Source of the DNA: Siphonodentalium dalli
Taxonomy: Eukaryota; Mollusca; Scaphopoda; Gadilida; Siphonodentaliidae
Direction: 5' to 3'
NCBI GenBank assembly: GCA_032622095.1
Contig: CP136061.1
Location: 50,351,797 to 50,415,796, forward strand
Length of the DNA stretch: 64,000 bases
A program made the position numbers and the translations under genes. Shown here piece after piece: positions 11,788-26,700 of the stretch. The notes under the pieces are model-generated. The model had not been told where the DNA came from. It ran no database searches and saw only the letters and a program-made list of their open reading frames with translations. Positions within the stretch are counted from its first letter, which is position 1. Each line of letters starts with the position of its first letter.

Positions 11788-14700
11788 ATTCCAAATTGAG
11801 TTGAAATTTTCCAACTTATGATCTCAAGCTGTCCAATTGTTCGAATTTCCTAAACTAACACCCCATAATGAGCTGGAAATTTCCAACTTATGGACATTTA
11901 CTCAAACAAGGAAGACCTTGACTTTTTGTGTGAAAAAAAATACATAGTGGTTGTAAAAATCCAAAATGTAGACTGTATCTGAACAATTTCAACATATACT
12001 TGGTCTAAAATTTTCAACTAATGTTGTGTCAGGTATGAAATTTCTAACTGTTGACATTTTTTACCAAAGTTATGGGGTGAGACACCTCAATCCCCCTGTC
12101 GCCACGTCCCTGCCTTCTACCCACAGCCCTGTATATGTACATGGCACATATTTCAACATATACCTGGTCTAATATTTCCAACTAATGTATCAGGTATGAA
12201 ATTTCTAACTGTTGAAATTTTTACCAAAGTTATGGGGTGAGACACCCCAATCCCCCTGTTGCCACATCCCTGCCTTCTACCCACCTCCCTGTATATGTAC
12301 ATGGCACCTTCTTGTCAGGGTAGTTTCCAGGCCAGTTTTGGTACCTGTAACAGGTATGGGCGCCCAAACTCCAGCTGCCCAAAAACAGTTAGAAAGAGAA
12401 TAAAAATACTCAGATAATTTGTTGTTGACCATTACTACTAGAAAACAAACAACTATTAAACACTAAATCATCAAATAAAGCAATAAATTGTCATTTTATG
12501 GCAGTACTAGGGGGAGGCCAGCTCATACTCTCCCCCAACTTAGGGTTGTGGCCTTCAGATATGACTTTGACATATAAAACAGGTGTCCCCAAATAATTAC
12601 TGGAAACTACACTGCTTCTTGTGTTAAACCAACCAACTACCCCCCACCCCCATATACCGTAATCTGATGTCCAACTACAAGTTCAATCTAGACTTTCCAG
12701 TGGATAGAGTTACCGGTATTGCTCTTCCCAATTGTGCAAAAAATGGCTGCCAATCACTTTGTGTCGTTATTCGTCAAGACTCAAAGTACACTTTCGAGAT
12801 TCGATTACAGATATTAATTTCACAACTTTTTTTATTCTTCTTTTTTTTTTTTTCATTCGGCTCTTACTTAACTAATCTCGGGCCGCTGGCTGTTCAAATA
12901 AGCAGTGCTTATTTGAACAGCCAGCGGCGAGATTAATTAAAGTAAGAGCCGAATGAACAGCGCGAAAGGGACTTCCGTAGAAGCTTTGAACTGTGGCTGT
13001 TCATTCATATAACCCGGTCAATGTTTATTTTTAGTGTTGTCTGTTTTAACAACCTGTCGAGGCGGTCTGGTTTCAAAATAAAATAACTGGGTCATTCTTT
13101 TATATTTCGACGTTTGGAATTTCCAATTCTATACATGATTAATGTTAAATAACTGCGCTCTTAGGAAATAACATTACCATGAAAATTACGTCTTAATTTT
13201 GACAAATAACGACGTCGCGAGCATTGTATTTCGCGTCTTCAGCCATCGTGTTTGGGGAAATATGCCTCGAAAATGCGAGAATGTGCGCATAGAAACGGCT
13301 AGCCGATTGACTTACCGTTTACAGAAAGAAATAAGATGAATACCTTTAGATACGAAATCCACTCAATCTTCATATTCCGGGTGCCAAATTTTTATTTTCA
13401 AGATAGTTTGTAGTGTTTTTCAACTTGTTTACGAACTTTTATTGATCATTCGAACTGTGGGATGGGACTCTAGAAACGGCACTTGTAAAATTAATCTTTG
13501 GGATTTTCCCAAAATATGTTTCTATATTTGGGAAGGTCAATCGCAGCGTAAATCAATCGGAATTCATGCCAAATTCAACACGCATGCGATATTTTCACGA
13601 AAAAAACGGTCCACAAAACCGCTAAATTAGCATGTTTTCTCTTGAGCAGAGTAATGATCGTCATTAAAATAATGGATACGTGTGTTTAATATTGGAGAAA
13701 AATAGTCCATTACACAGTTCTTATTCTGAAGATTCAGAAAAATATGTTTTTTTCCAAGAAAATTTAAGTTTAAAAGCAACATTTTCGTTATTTTCCCGGT
13801 ATTCGCCGGTTACGTGACATATGACGTTACGTTGTCTGAACTCTCTACTTTTAACAATGATTAAATAATAAAGTAGCTTTATCCATCACTACCACTGTGA
13901 GGACATAATATGCCTTGAACAATGATTAAATAATAAAGTAGCTTTACCCATCACTACCACTGTGAGGACTTGGTGAGCGCTTTCTAGCTGGAGAATCAGA
14001 GCTTTTACTTTTGTCTGTTGGAGAAGCACCAGCTCTGTGAACACAAATTTACTCAACTAAGATTATTATTACCTGGAGGCAATGATACTCAATAATTAAG
14101 GATTCTATGTTGGAGTGCGTGATACTCAATAATTAAGGATTCTATGTTGGAGTGAGTGATACTAAATATTTAAGGATTCTATGTTGGAGTGAGTGATACT
14201 AAATAATTAAGGATTCTATGTTGGAGTGAGTGATACTAAATAATTAAGGATTCTATGTTGGAGTGAGTGATACTAAATAATTAAGGATTCTATGTTGGAG
14301 TGAGTGATACTAAATAATTAAGGATTCTATGTTGGAGTGAGTGATACTAAATAATTAAGGATTCTATGTTGGAGTGAGTGATACTAAATAATTAAGGATT
14401 CTATGTTGGAGTGAGTGATACTAAATAATTAAGGATTCTATGTTGGAGTGAGTGATACTAAATAATTAAGGATTCTATGTTGGAGTGAGTGATACTAAAT
14501 AATTAAGGATTCTATGTTGGAGTGAGTGATACTAAATAATTAAGGGTTCTATGTTGGAGTGAGTGATACTAAATAATTAAGGATTCTATGTTGGAGTGAG
14601 TGATACTAAATAATTAAGGATTCTATGTTGGAGTGAGTGATACTAAATAATTAAGGAGTGATCACAGAAAAAAGTGATAAGATCAGGCCATAACATAATA

Positions 14701-17700
14701 AAACAAGAGATGGACTGTCGTCCGGTGCATACCCCCCTCGTGGCATACCGCCTAGTGTGGGCATATCTATAACTTATGATGGCTATACTCAGACATATGG
14801 ACCCAGAAATCAGCATTTTCATATAAACAAAGATGAATAACTATAGAACAAAAAACCAAAACAAACATTTGAATGTGCCATTAAATGTCCTCATAGTGGT
14901 GAACATCCATACAAAATTTCATTGAGATCCGAGCATTACTGTTCAAGTTATGAGCTGAACAGACATCGGATGGATCAAACAGCCAACATTTCCAGATAAA
15001 CAAAGATGAATTACTCTAGAATGGAAAAGCAGAACAGAACAATGGAACCCCCTATTGAATGTCCTCATAGCAGTGAACATCTATACCAAATTCCATTGAG
15101 ATCCCAGCACAACAGTTGAAGTTACGACATGAACAGACACCAGACGGACCAAAAAGCCAACATTTCCAGATGAACAAAGATAAATAACTCTAGAATGGAA
15201 AAGCGGAACAAAACGATGGAACCCTCCTTTTCATGTCATCATAGTAGTGAACATCCATACCAAATCCCATTGAGATCCCAGTACAACTGTAGAAGTTACG
15301 ACATGAACAGACACCAGACGAACCAAAAAGCCAACATTTCCAGATGAACAAAGATGTATAACTCTAGAATGGAAAATCCGAACAAAACGATGGAACCCTC
15401 TATTGAATGCCCTCATAGTAGTGAACATCCATACAAAATTTCATTGAGATCCGAGCACTACTGTTCAGGTTATGACATGAACAGACACCAGATGGACCAA
15501 AAATCCAACATTTCGAGATAAACAAAGATGAATAACTCTAGATTGGAAAATCCGAACAAAACGATGGAACCCTCTTTTTAATGTCCTCATAGTTATGAAC
15601 ATCCACACCAAATTTGGTTGAGATCCCAGCACAACTGTTGAAGTTACGACATGAACAGACACCAGACGAACCAAAAAGCCACTATTTCCAGATAAACAAA
15701 GATGAATAACTCTAGAATGGAAAATCCAAACAAAATGATGGAACCCTCTATTTAATGTCCTCATAATAGTGAACATCCATACCTAATTTCATTAAGATCC
15801 GAGCACTACTGTTCAAGTTATGACACGAACAGACATCGGACGGACGCACGCACGCACGGACGGACGGACAGGTGCAAAACAGTATACCCCCCTTTTAAAA
15901 AAAAAAAGGGGGTATAAAAATCATGAAAAGATTATTGTCACTCTCTCCATTGACGACGTCATCAAAAGCGCGATGGCATCAGTGGCAGCGGCAAATCAGA
16001 CAAGAGCAGAATGCCAAGCAGCAATTCAGAACTCCAAACAGGCATGTGAAAACAGGGACAAACTGCTGAAACATGGAGTGGATTCCACGACAACAGAATC
16101 TCAAAGAAAGAAAAAGAAAAAAATGTTTGGATCATGTCTTCATCTCATGTTATGTATTTAATTATAACTTATAAATCATTTCCTAGTGGGTACTGCCGTT
16201 TCAAATCCTCCCGGGTCCTGTCCCAAACTCCTAATAAATAAAATAAAAGATTATTGTCAGATTTTAAGCCCGAGGGTTTGGGTGGTCCTCATCACTATTA
16301 ATTTCTAGTGATTTGCAAAATGAGGTCCCCAGAGGGTGAATTTAGTGAATTCACCCTCTGGGGACCTCATTCTGCTTACAACTCAGCAGAATGAGGTTCC
16401 CAGAGGGTGAATTTGGTGATGCTAGCCCGCTATGCGGGGTAGCATCACTAAATTCACCCTCTGGGGACCTCATTCTGCAAATGACAGACACACTATTTCA
16501 AGGCTTGTTTCTAGTAAATGGGAGTGTTAATAACCACTTTAACCTCTTTGGGGCTGAATGACGTCATGGCGTTGTGCTGGGCCTTTGACAATCTGGCCAA
16601 TTTGAAACGGAAAAATATAATGGGAATATCGCGAAACCCATACAACTGATTTAATACACAGCGTGACATTTTAGGTCCGTACTCAGGACTGACGTATAGC
16701 ACACATCATGACATTTTAGGTCCGTAATCAGTACTGACGTGTATAGCACGACATTTTAGGTCCCTACTTAGTGCAGACGTATAGAACACAGCGTGACATT
16801 TTAGGTCCATAATCAGTAGTGACGTGTATAGCACACAGCGTGACATTTTAGGTCCGTACTTAGTGCAGACGTATAGAACACAGCGTGACATTTTAGGTCC
16901 ATAATCAGTAGTGACGTGTATAGCACACAGCGTGACATTTTAGGTCCGTACTTAGTGCAGATGTATAGAACACAGCGTGACATTTTAGGTCCATAATCAG
17001 TACTGACGTGCATAGCACACCGCGTGACATTTTATATTGATTCCGCTGTGACCTAACTGAAATGTGGTGTAATTTCTGGTTTAACAGTACATGCGATGTG
17101 TCCCGTTTTACAGGGAAATGAATCGGTTTACATGGAAATTAAAATGGCATGGATACTAATTTTGCAAAATCAATAAAATGAAAACAGTCGGGGGCACCGG
17201 AATAGGGGCGGGTGGGTCAGCAGAAACACAGGTCTTTTTTATCTTGGCCTTAGGTCTGAACTCAGTACTGATGTATATCATACAGCTTGACATTTTTGGT
17301 CTGTACTCAGTACTGACATATAGCAGAGCATTCCGTACTCAATACTGATGTATACCACACAGCGTGACATTACTGCATGACGTACTGACGTATAGCAGTC
17401 CAGATATTAATTATACTCACCCCGCTTGGTATTAATTATACTCACCACGCCTGATATTAATTGTACTCACCCCGCCTGATAGTAATTGTACTCACCCCGC
17501 TTGATATTAATTGTACTCACCCGCTTGATATTAATTGTACTCACCCCGCTTGATATTAATTGTACTCACCCCACCTGACATTAATTGTACTCAATTATTA
17601 ATTGTACTCAATTATTAATTGTACTCAATTATTAATTGTACTCACGCTGCCTGATATTCTTCCCTTTCCTGTTCTTCTAGTTTCTTTTCTATCTCTTTTC

Positions 17701-20700
17701 TCTCTCTCGCCAACGTCTCCTTGATATCCTCGTCAGCTCTCTTGACCGATGTTTGGATTCGTTCTTGCTCTGCCTGTAGAATGGAGCACAAGCTTGAATT
17801 TAGTGTGTCTGACATTTTCAGATGAGTTTCCCAGAGGATTAATTTAGTGACGCTGTTCAGCACAACTGGCTAGCATCACCAAATTCACCCTCTGGGGACC
17901 TCATTCTGCTTAGGCCTTATCTTCTGCAGAACAAAATTTATCTATTCTTACATGTACTTGTTGATAGCAGTTTAACAGACTTTTATAAAATTTATGTTAT
18001 TTGAAGGCCTGAGTCCATTAAATTATTAAGTGGCCTTGCTTGTAAGTTCTTGCAACCCTACAGTCCTTTGATTTTGATGTGCACAATTGCTCTTGCGTGC
18101 CTGGCAATTAAATGTATCGTGCAAAAAGTTATGTGCCCCATGATCTTGGTTAAGTAATAATTTTACCAAATGATTTAATAAAATGCAAAACAGTAATGGT
18201 TGGGATAACAACGATCTTCGTATAAGTCATTGCATCAAAGGTTATACACCGGAGTGTTTTTAACCCATAATGGTCTGTGTGTACTGTTCAATGCGTGTGT
18301 GCCGCAGGCAATAAAAGAGATCATCAATACAATCAAAGAGACAACATTGTCAAAACAATAAAATATTTATGTCATCGCTCAATACTGGTAGGCACATGGT
18401 AATAGTTCCTAGTTACAATGAAACATTCACCAGTCCTACTCCTTACGAAACAGGAAAGAGTAAACGGTACGGATTACCAATTTGCCATCGGCCAGGGAAT
18501 ATATTCCCTTGAGTCAGCGGTGTAATAAATGATCCCAGAATTGGCCAGGAAGGAACTTTTTGTTGAAGTAAACCAACAATAAAAAAAAACATTAACGGGT
18601 TAAGTTCGGATTTGGAATCCGTCCGACCAATTTTAATATGAGTTATGACACCTTGTTGATTCGTTTCTGGCGAATATGCCACGTCATGAATAAAGAGCAT
18701 TTACATTATTAGTTCGTTTTACACGAGAAAATGATAAAGGGCGGTTAATCCAAGGTAGTCTAGACTGTTATATTCTATGTTTTTGACATTTGTAAACTGC
18801 CGCAAGGTAGACTGCTCTGGACACCATTAGTGATGTTCCACTACCCGAGTCCAAGACAGGGGTGCCTCTACTGTGGAACCGGGATACGAGCATCCCTCTG
18901 CTCATATGTTATGGGTATCACAAAACGTATATAGGTAGTACCCACCCACCACTCCATCCCGCCACCCATAGTATAAAGTTATTATACAATGTTGTGTACA
19001 GTATTTTTTTTGTACGAGTCCAGGTTGTGGTGAAAAGTCATATTGGACGAGACACGCCAGTGTCGAGTCCAATATGACTTTTCACCACAACCTGGACGAG
19101 TACAAGAAAAACTCATACTGTACACAACATTGTATAATGACATTTTTATTATCCATCTGTATGTTTATCCAAATTTTGGAAATAAAACTTTTGTGGTTAT
19201 TTTTGGTATTTGTCGGCACTTAATAAAAGCCTGTACCGTATATTGATCATCAGAAAGCATGATTTGGAAAAGTAAACACGGAAGTGAGAAAAAACTCAAT
19301 GCGGAAGTGAAACGTCTGCTAAAATCCATCAATGTTGCGCGCGTATCACAATTTCACCGATTCATTTCGCAATAGAGTTAATTCGTGACATCACGGAGTC
19401 CAATATGAAAAGTCATATTGTACAGTCGGGAGTCCAATATGACTTTCTGGAGTCCAATATGACTTTTTCCAGGACTATCACATGGCGGCTTTTGTCCAAT
19501 CGGAAATGGTGTTAGTTAAGGGATGGATAATAAAATATTATACGCCGCAGGCGCTCGTATATAGGTAGTACCCACCCACCACCCATAGTATCTTTGCGGC
19601 GCTCGTATATAGGTAGTATCCACCAACCACCCCATCCCGCCACCCATAGTATCTTATGCGCTGCAGGCGCTTGTATATAGGTAGTACCCACCCACCACCC
19701 CATCCCGCCACCCATAGTATCTCGTATATAGGTAGTAGGAACATTTTGTTTGAAGATCTCTTTTATTAAAATAGCACAAAGAAATGTTTGAGTGTATTAA
19801 ACTTTTATATCCATGTTTACATGCACATGAATCGGTTATAACTTATATTTCCCGTTAAGTGCACCAAAGCAAAATTGTGCGCCTGGATCCAAAATCAGGT
19901 GCACAATAAACCGTTTTTCAAAATCGAAGGACTTAAGACTTATGAAGGGCAATCTTTGGTATTTTCAAATTCTCTAGAATGCCCAGAATCGCCACCCTAG
20001 AACAGAAATCATTGTCGGAAGCTATCCTACCTGTCTCTTTTTTATTTCCTCTTTTTTCTGCTCAACAAATTTGGCTGGAATTCCACCGATATTGTCCTGA
20101 GCACTTGAGAGCAAGTCCCATAACTCTTTTATGAAAATGCGAGAGTTTTTAGGATTCAGAAACCCGGTCAGATTGATCTGAATATTTTTTGGATCAGGAA
20201 ACTGGAAGTAGAAAAAAACAACATTAGCCACAAAACAAAACAAATTCCCCGTCATTATTGGTCTACACCATTGAAGTTCTATGTGTTCTTACAAATTTTC
20301 AATTACATAACAAAACCGATTCACATGAAATGTGGGATTGATAGTGTATTATTTGTATGCTCCCTCGATAATTGTATTCGGTTCTATGTTTAGTGTGCTA
20401 GGAACTAATTATATGCAACTTTATTTTCACTTCTCAAGGCAAACAATCAAATATGTACACCTGTATTATTATTACCTAGCAAAAAAAAACTTTCTTTTGG
20501 ACAATGTATTTAACTCTTTGAGTGCCACAGGCCGATCTTATCGGCCCTAATTTACGGTCTGTAAAATTGGCCCTAAAAAAAATTAAAAAAATATTTATTT
20601 TTTTTGGTTGAATTTTGTTTGGGTATGCTCAAGCATGCTATAGCGAATTTAAAAACAAACTGAATAAAACCTTAGGGACATGTTATAACTCAAAACTATC

Positions 20701-23700
20701 ACCAAGTATTCATAGTAATAATTTTGATGCCCATGAAAAACATAAGATTCCCTGGCACTAAACCTACAAAATAAGTCTGTTAAAGAATATAAGAAAAAAT
20801 TATTAAAATTGTAAAAAATAATAACAATGATGAAAAATTGTTAGGCCAATGCATTCTCTTATATATGCGAGTCGACCTATGGTCGACTCGCATATATAAG
20901 AGAATGCATTGGCACAGGGTATATGGGTTGATACAAAAATCGGACCTGGCACTCAAAGGGTTAAATAAATTTTGTATAAAAAAATCAAACACCATTCTTT
21001 GATATAAATTAAACAAAGTGACTCTCGATGATGAAATCAATCTCATTTGTTTAATCGTGATTTGTTTGGGACGAATGAAGGACGGTTTGTTTACATTTAA
21101 GCAAAGTTCAGACGTTATTTTTTACGAAATAGAACAGCCGATGTTCTTGAATATTTTGACACTAATAGTCTAGTTATGAATTCTTCAAATGGGCTAGTGG
21201 TCGAGTCATAAAATATCAGTTTGATGTAATGAAATAAGCAAGTAATATGTCTTTAAAGCCAAATTAGACATCAGAAATATATGTTCAAATAATTATATGT
21301 CTAGAAGGCCAAATTAGATATTCATGTTTCATATTCAATCGTAGAGTCAGTAAAGGAGCATAATTTATATTTTATAGATCAGCCTATTTCGTAGAATGTG
21401 ACAAATGAGAACAAATACTTGGATTATAATTACACCTCAGACATAATAGGTCCCTTTAAGTATCAATATATTGAATGGGAAACATGACTTATTGCTAGAC
21501 AGAATGCTATGTCCAGGAGATAAAATACATAAGTCGAGCCATCTGGAATCCAGTCGATGCTGCAAGAAAATACCTGAAAAATAATAAAGTAGACTGAAGT
21601 TGTATTCTGTTAAATTCACTGATGAACCAACACTTTGCTAAGATGTGTGGGGGGGGGGGGGGGGGGGGTTACCAAATTATTTGAGGGGGGGGGGGGGTTA
21701 CCAAATTATTTGAGGGATTAGAATTTCATTTTACTCAAACAACTTTTGGATGAGAAAAAACTCTCAGGAATATGACCCAAAAATGGTGCATCAAACCTAA
21801 ATGGAAGATTTTCTCACAAAAGTGTTGAATCTCGATAAAGCACTGAAAAACGTGTTTGGTATCATCTATTTTTTGGTAAATTTGATATTGTTTTGGTTGT
21901 GCTAGTTAACATTTGTTTAATCCACAGTCACGTAAACTTTGCACATGTAGACAATGTTATAAAATCTAGAGTTGGTGTCACTCTGAAACTTTGATGGTAC
22001 AACATAATTTTGATGATGAAAAAGGAAAAGAAAGCATTGTGTGAAGTTCCAAGTTAAGATAAAGCAAAATATGTTTTTCGGACAGTTGCACATTATTCCA
22101 TTTCCAATTTCTGAATTTCAATGAATAGAAATTATGCAGCAATTGCTCGGCCCGAAGATTGTGTTTGACGTTGTATTTATTGTCACTTCAACACGTGTTT
22201 CTGGGACATACATGTATGTTGGTAAAAAAGTATTTCAGGTATTTAACAACCTATTTCAATGTCAATAAAATTTATAAAGCAAATATTATTAGGTATATTT
22301 TAGAGCGCAAATCACCACATGGCTTTAATATGATAATTAATTTTTTTAGAATTTAAAATTTAAAGATCATTTTTAAGTGTAAAAAGTTTTGGTTTCACAG
22401 TATCACATGTTTTTATGCCATTCATGATATAGCATTATAGCTAGAATGCCTGTTGAAGGGACGGCAGGTGGCTTACTTACATGGTGATGAGACACCAGGT
22501 GACTACTTACATGGTGAAGTAGGATGGAGAAATTGAATCATTGCAATCAGATGAAGTAATGCAATCAGGTAAAAGTAAACTCAATACATGTTTTGAAATA
22601 TAAACCAAAGAAATATTAACAGGTTTTGGAATTCTATTCTGGCTCTGTCTGGGCTTCTGAGGGTTTGTGTGAGCGAACTCTAGATTATCAAATTTTACAG
22701 CCTGAGTCAAGGTTTTTTTTTAGAGGACAGAAGCCGAAAAAGGGCCACATCGCTGTCGAAAATGAGCTCCATCCCTGTCGAAAATGGGTGCCATTCCCAA
22801 TGATAATCAGGTTTACTAAAAATTTCTGTCCCGAAACTCCCATTACACAGAAAGTCTCATGTTTTTTTCTGAACAAATTATAGGACATTGATTCTATGAT
22901 GATTTTCAAGTCCTCTAGCTCTGTTTGCATAATATAGGAAAATAAACAATCTTCAAAATACTTTCGAACAGTTTGATTACACTGAGATTTGCTTACAACT
23001 CAGCAGAATGAGGTCCCCAGAGGGTGAATTTGGTGATGCTAACCCGCTATGCGGGGTAGCATCACTAAATTCTCCCTCTGAGGACCTCATTCTGCAAATG
23101 ACAGACATATACCGGTGCTTGCACCTGAGCACTGAAAAGCAATACCCAAACTGAAATATTATCAGTAATATAAACCCATTCAAATTTACTGTTGTCATAG
23201 GTCAGGACTCCGGGCATGTCAAATAATACCTACCATTATCATTTGAAATGTTTAATAGGGAGATGACTGCCAGCATACTTACAAACCATACAACATGACT
23301 TTGTCCCACAACAAGTACTGGAGATCAAAGGCAGATAATAGTATTCAAGCCTTGAAATAGTGTGTCTGTCATTTGCAGAATGAGGTCCCCAGAGGGTGAA
23401 TTTAGTGATGCTACCCCACATAGCGGGCTAGCATCATCAAATTCACCCTCTGAGGACCTCATTCTGCTGAGGTGTAAGCAGAATGAGGTCCCCAGAGGGT
23501 GAATTTGGTGATGCTAGCCCACTATGCAGGGTAGCATCACTAAATTCACCCTCTGGGGACCTCATTCTGCAAATGACAGACACCCTATTTCAAGGCTTGA
23601 TAGTATCATAATACTTGACTCGATATGAGTTATTTTTTAGCAAAAATCTCTCTACGATGTGTTGCAATAGTGTATTCTCAAGGTATTAAAAGGATACAGT

Positions 23701-26700
23701 ACACTAAATCCGACCATTTATGGGACCATCTCCTTTTATACTCAACAGAATACATGTATATGCAACATTATAATGTTGCATGAGTTTATGACTCCAGCCA
23801 TTTAATCATTTTCATTATCATTACCATGTTGTTTGAATCGTTCATAGAGCACATGAGTGTATTTTGGACTAATCCATGGCTCAAATTCATTCATTTGTCA
23901 AATATGTAGAACTGTTGAGTATAAAAGGAGATGGTCCCATAAATGGCCAGATTTAGTGTACAGTCCCTCTTTAAAGCTTTTACAAAATAAAAAATGTTGC
24001 AATAAACTGTTAAGTTGAAAATGGCTGGTAAACTAAGTCAGCCACCATCTCACAATGGCATGTTGCCATTGTGGTTTTGATCTGTGCCAAGTTTATAAAA
24101 AGAGCATTGCTGGGGTGTGGATAAATATGCCTGTTAGTTACTTGTAAGTTGTTATTAAATCAGGTGAATTAAGTTGAAAAAGGGCCGTAACTGATGTCAA
24201 AATTAATTGGACGAAACACATATTTGAACTTGGCCTGTGTTTTCGGCTGGAAAACACGCATACTATATCACCTTTGGTTCAGATGTTATGAAATCAGGCA
24301 AATTCTAAGTCGAATAAGAGCCGTAGTACATGTAATATTAATTGGACAGATCCCATATTCAAACTTGGCTTGAATTCTTAGCAAAACACACACATCAACT
24401 TTGGTTCAATTCAAATTATCCAAACTGAAGTCATCGGTTGGTACCCAAAAATGTTATCAGAGAGATGGACAGACAGACTAATTACAAAGTACGACAGTTT
24501 TTCCAAATGGGCGTATAAAATTTATCTGAAAATGAAAGAATAAAATCAGTAGTGTCAGTCGACAGATGCATGAATAGACAAGCCGTTTGGAGCATACAAC
24601 AATATAACTGTTGCAGGAGGTATAACTATACCACAGTAAATTCGGCCACAAAACATTAATTGTTTCTTACGTAATTTTTTTTTTTTTTTTAGATTAGTGA
24701 GGGAGGGAGGATTTAAAAAAAAAAATCCCAATCGCAGTAATGAATTACTATTACAATCCTACAGGGATTGGAATCCTAAAGGGATTGGCGATTCTTTATG
24801 GTGGTCGGCAGCCAACTCCCCGCTGAAATAATGTAAAAAAATTCTTCTTTTTTGGAAATTGTATTAGTTTCCACCTTCAGAAAGACATCTTTATATCAAA
24901 CAGCTTTTGGCACATTTTTCCACCTGAACATGCCGCGATTAGAAAGGAAAATACTCTAGAATTTCACACTGATGACCGTGATATTCAATCTTCAAATGAT
25001 AGATTAGTTATTCACAAATTATTAAATCACATATCTTTTACTCTACAATCAACTTTACAGTTTTCTCTTGTGTTTTTTTACCATTTGAATACAAAATTTT
25101 GTTGGTTTCCTATGAAAGATCACAACATAATTTTTTGCATCCGTGAATAATCATCCATGAATGATCAACGCGTGCCTAAAAATCAATTCAGCCGTGCCAG
25201 AGAAAGAAATATTTAATTTTGGATGGATTTAGTTATATTTTTTGTTGACATTACATTTATCTATGAATAATTCAGAATATTTGATAAGTGATGTGTGAAA
25301 CAGGATTTCTATAACTGTTTGCAGCTTTAATAGTTACCCCCATGCCTGTGCAAGTAGTAGTATTCAACCTCCAGGGAAATGGCTGGCTTTGAATAGTTAA
25401 ACATTCCATGTGAACAGGCATGGGGTAAGAACTTTATCTATTAACCTTCCATTCTAAGAAACAGTTAAAATATAAGCTTGAATTCTCAATTTTTACATGT
25501 TTCAATTGTAAATCTGCGTTTCAGAGAAAGGTTAACTGGGAAAAATGATTTGCCAGAACGAAGCTCCTACATGATACAGATACTTTATGGAGATCGTAAT
25601 ATTATGGAACGAGGCAACCACATGATACAAGATATTTTTCGGAAGATCAGCAGAAAATATTGTGGGTTTCAATGAAGAACACCCATATTGTGTTGCTATT
25701 AACCAAAATAGAACAGAATGCACACTTGTCAATAGATATATAGTAAATTATTTTCAATATGAGAAAAATACCCACCTTTTTGTGTTGGTTTTATATTGTG
25801 TACTAGGTACACAAGTCCGTAGAATGAAGATAATCCAAGGCGTCCAGAGACCTAGAATTTGTCTGGGGATCGGAAGTGAGCGAGCCCTTGTGCAGGAGGG
25901 GTTTACTCTTTGTTGTTTCAGTGTCGCTATTTATAAGCCCTTTCAATTGTGAAATGAAACATTTTGTATAAGTTAGAGTGAACAACATGACTGACAAACA
26001 TAAGATGAATATGCGGTTTTTTCTTTATTAGCAAGATGCATACTGGGAGTGTATTTAGCATATGTGACCCGCCATATCAAATCCAGTTGTAAGTCGGGAT
26101 TTTTTTTATATATGCGAGTCGATCGACCATAGGTCGCCTCGCATATATAAGAGAATGCATTGGCCTAACAATTTTTTACAATTTTAATAATTTTTTCTTG
26201 TATTCTTTAACAATTTTATAATTTCACCCATACAGAGCCCCAGACAAACATGAGCAGACGACACTCTTCGATATGCTTCTATATATGTGTGGGGCTCCCT
26301 TCAGGGTAATGGATGTTTTTTATTTTATGTCCTAAAAAATGTAAGAAACATTTATTTAAAAAAAATGATAAAAAATTGTTAGGCCAATGCATTCTCTTAT
26401 ATATGCGAGGCGACCTATGGTCGACTCGCATATATAAGAGAATGCATTGGCACAGGGTAAAAAAATCCCGACTTACGACTGGATTTGATATGGCGGGTCA
26501 CATATTTCAAAGTATTAAACATTGATTAATATTTCCATTCAAATTGGGTTTGTTAAAAATTAAAGCTTTTTAAAATTTGAAGTTCCGAAAACTAAGTGTT
26601 TCATAAAGTAACAATGGATTTTTGTCCCCATTTAAATAGTGTAAAGGTACTTCAATTTAACCAAATAAGATAGATAAAAAGTAAAAATCCAGTGAATTGA

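Noticed and set aside
11622-11804. Frame with a poly-proline tail
   Set aside because: The proline run is the 51-bp C homopolymer.
15231-15776. Minus-strand frames with repeated RGFHRFVRIFHSRVIHLC peptide
   Set aside because: They arise from the 174-bp tandem repeat units, not from a gene.
16706-17013. Minus-strand frames with repeating MSRCVLYTS peptide
   Set aside because: Translation of the 45/47-bp minisatellite.
19512-19744. Minus-strand Gly/Trp-rich frames
   Set aside because: Translation of the TATATAGGTAGTACCCACCC repeat units.
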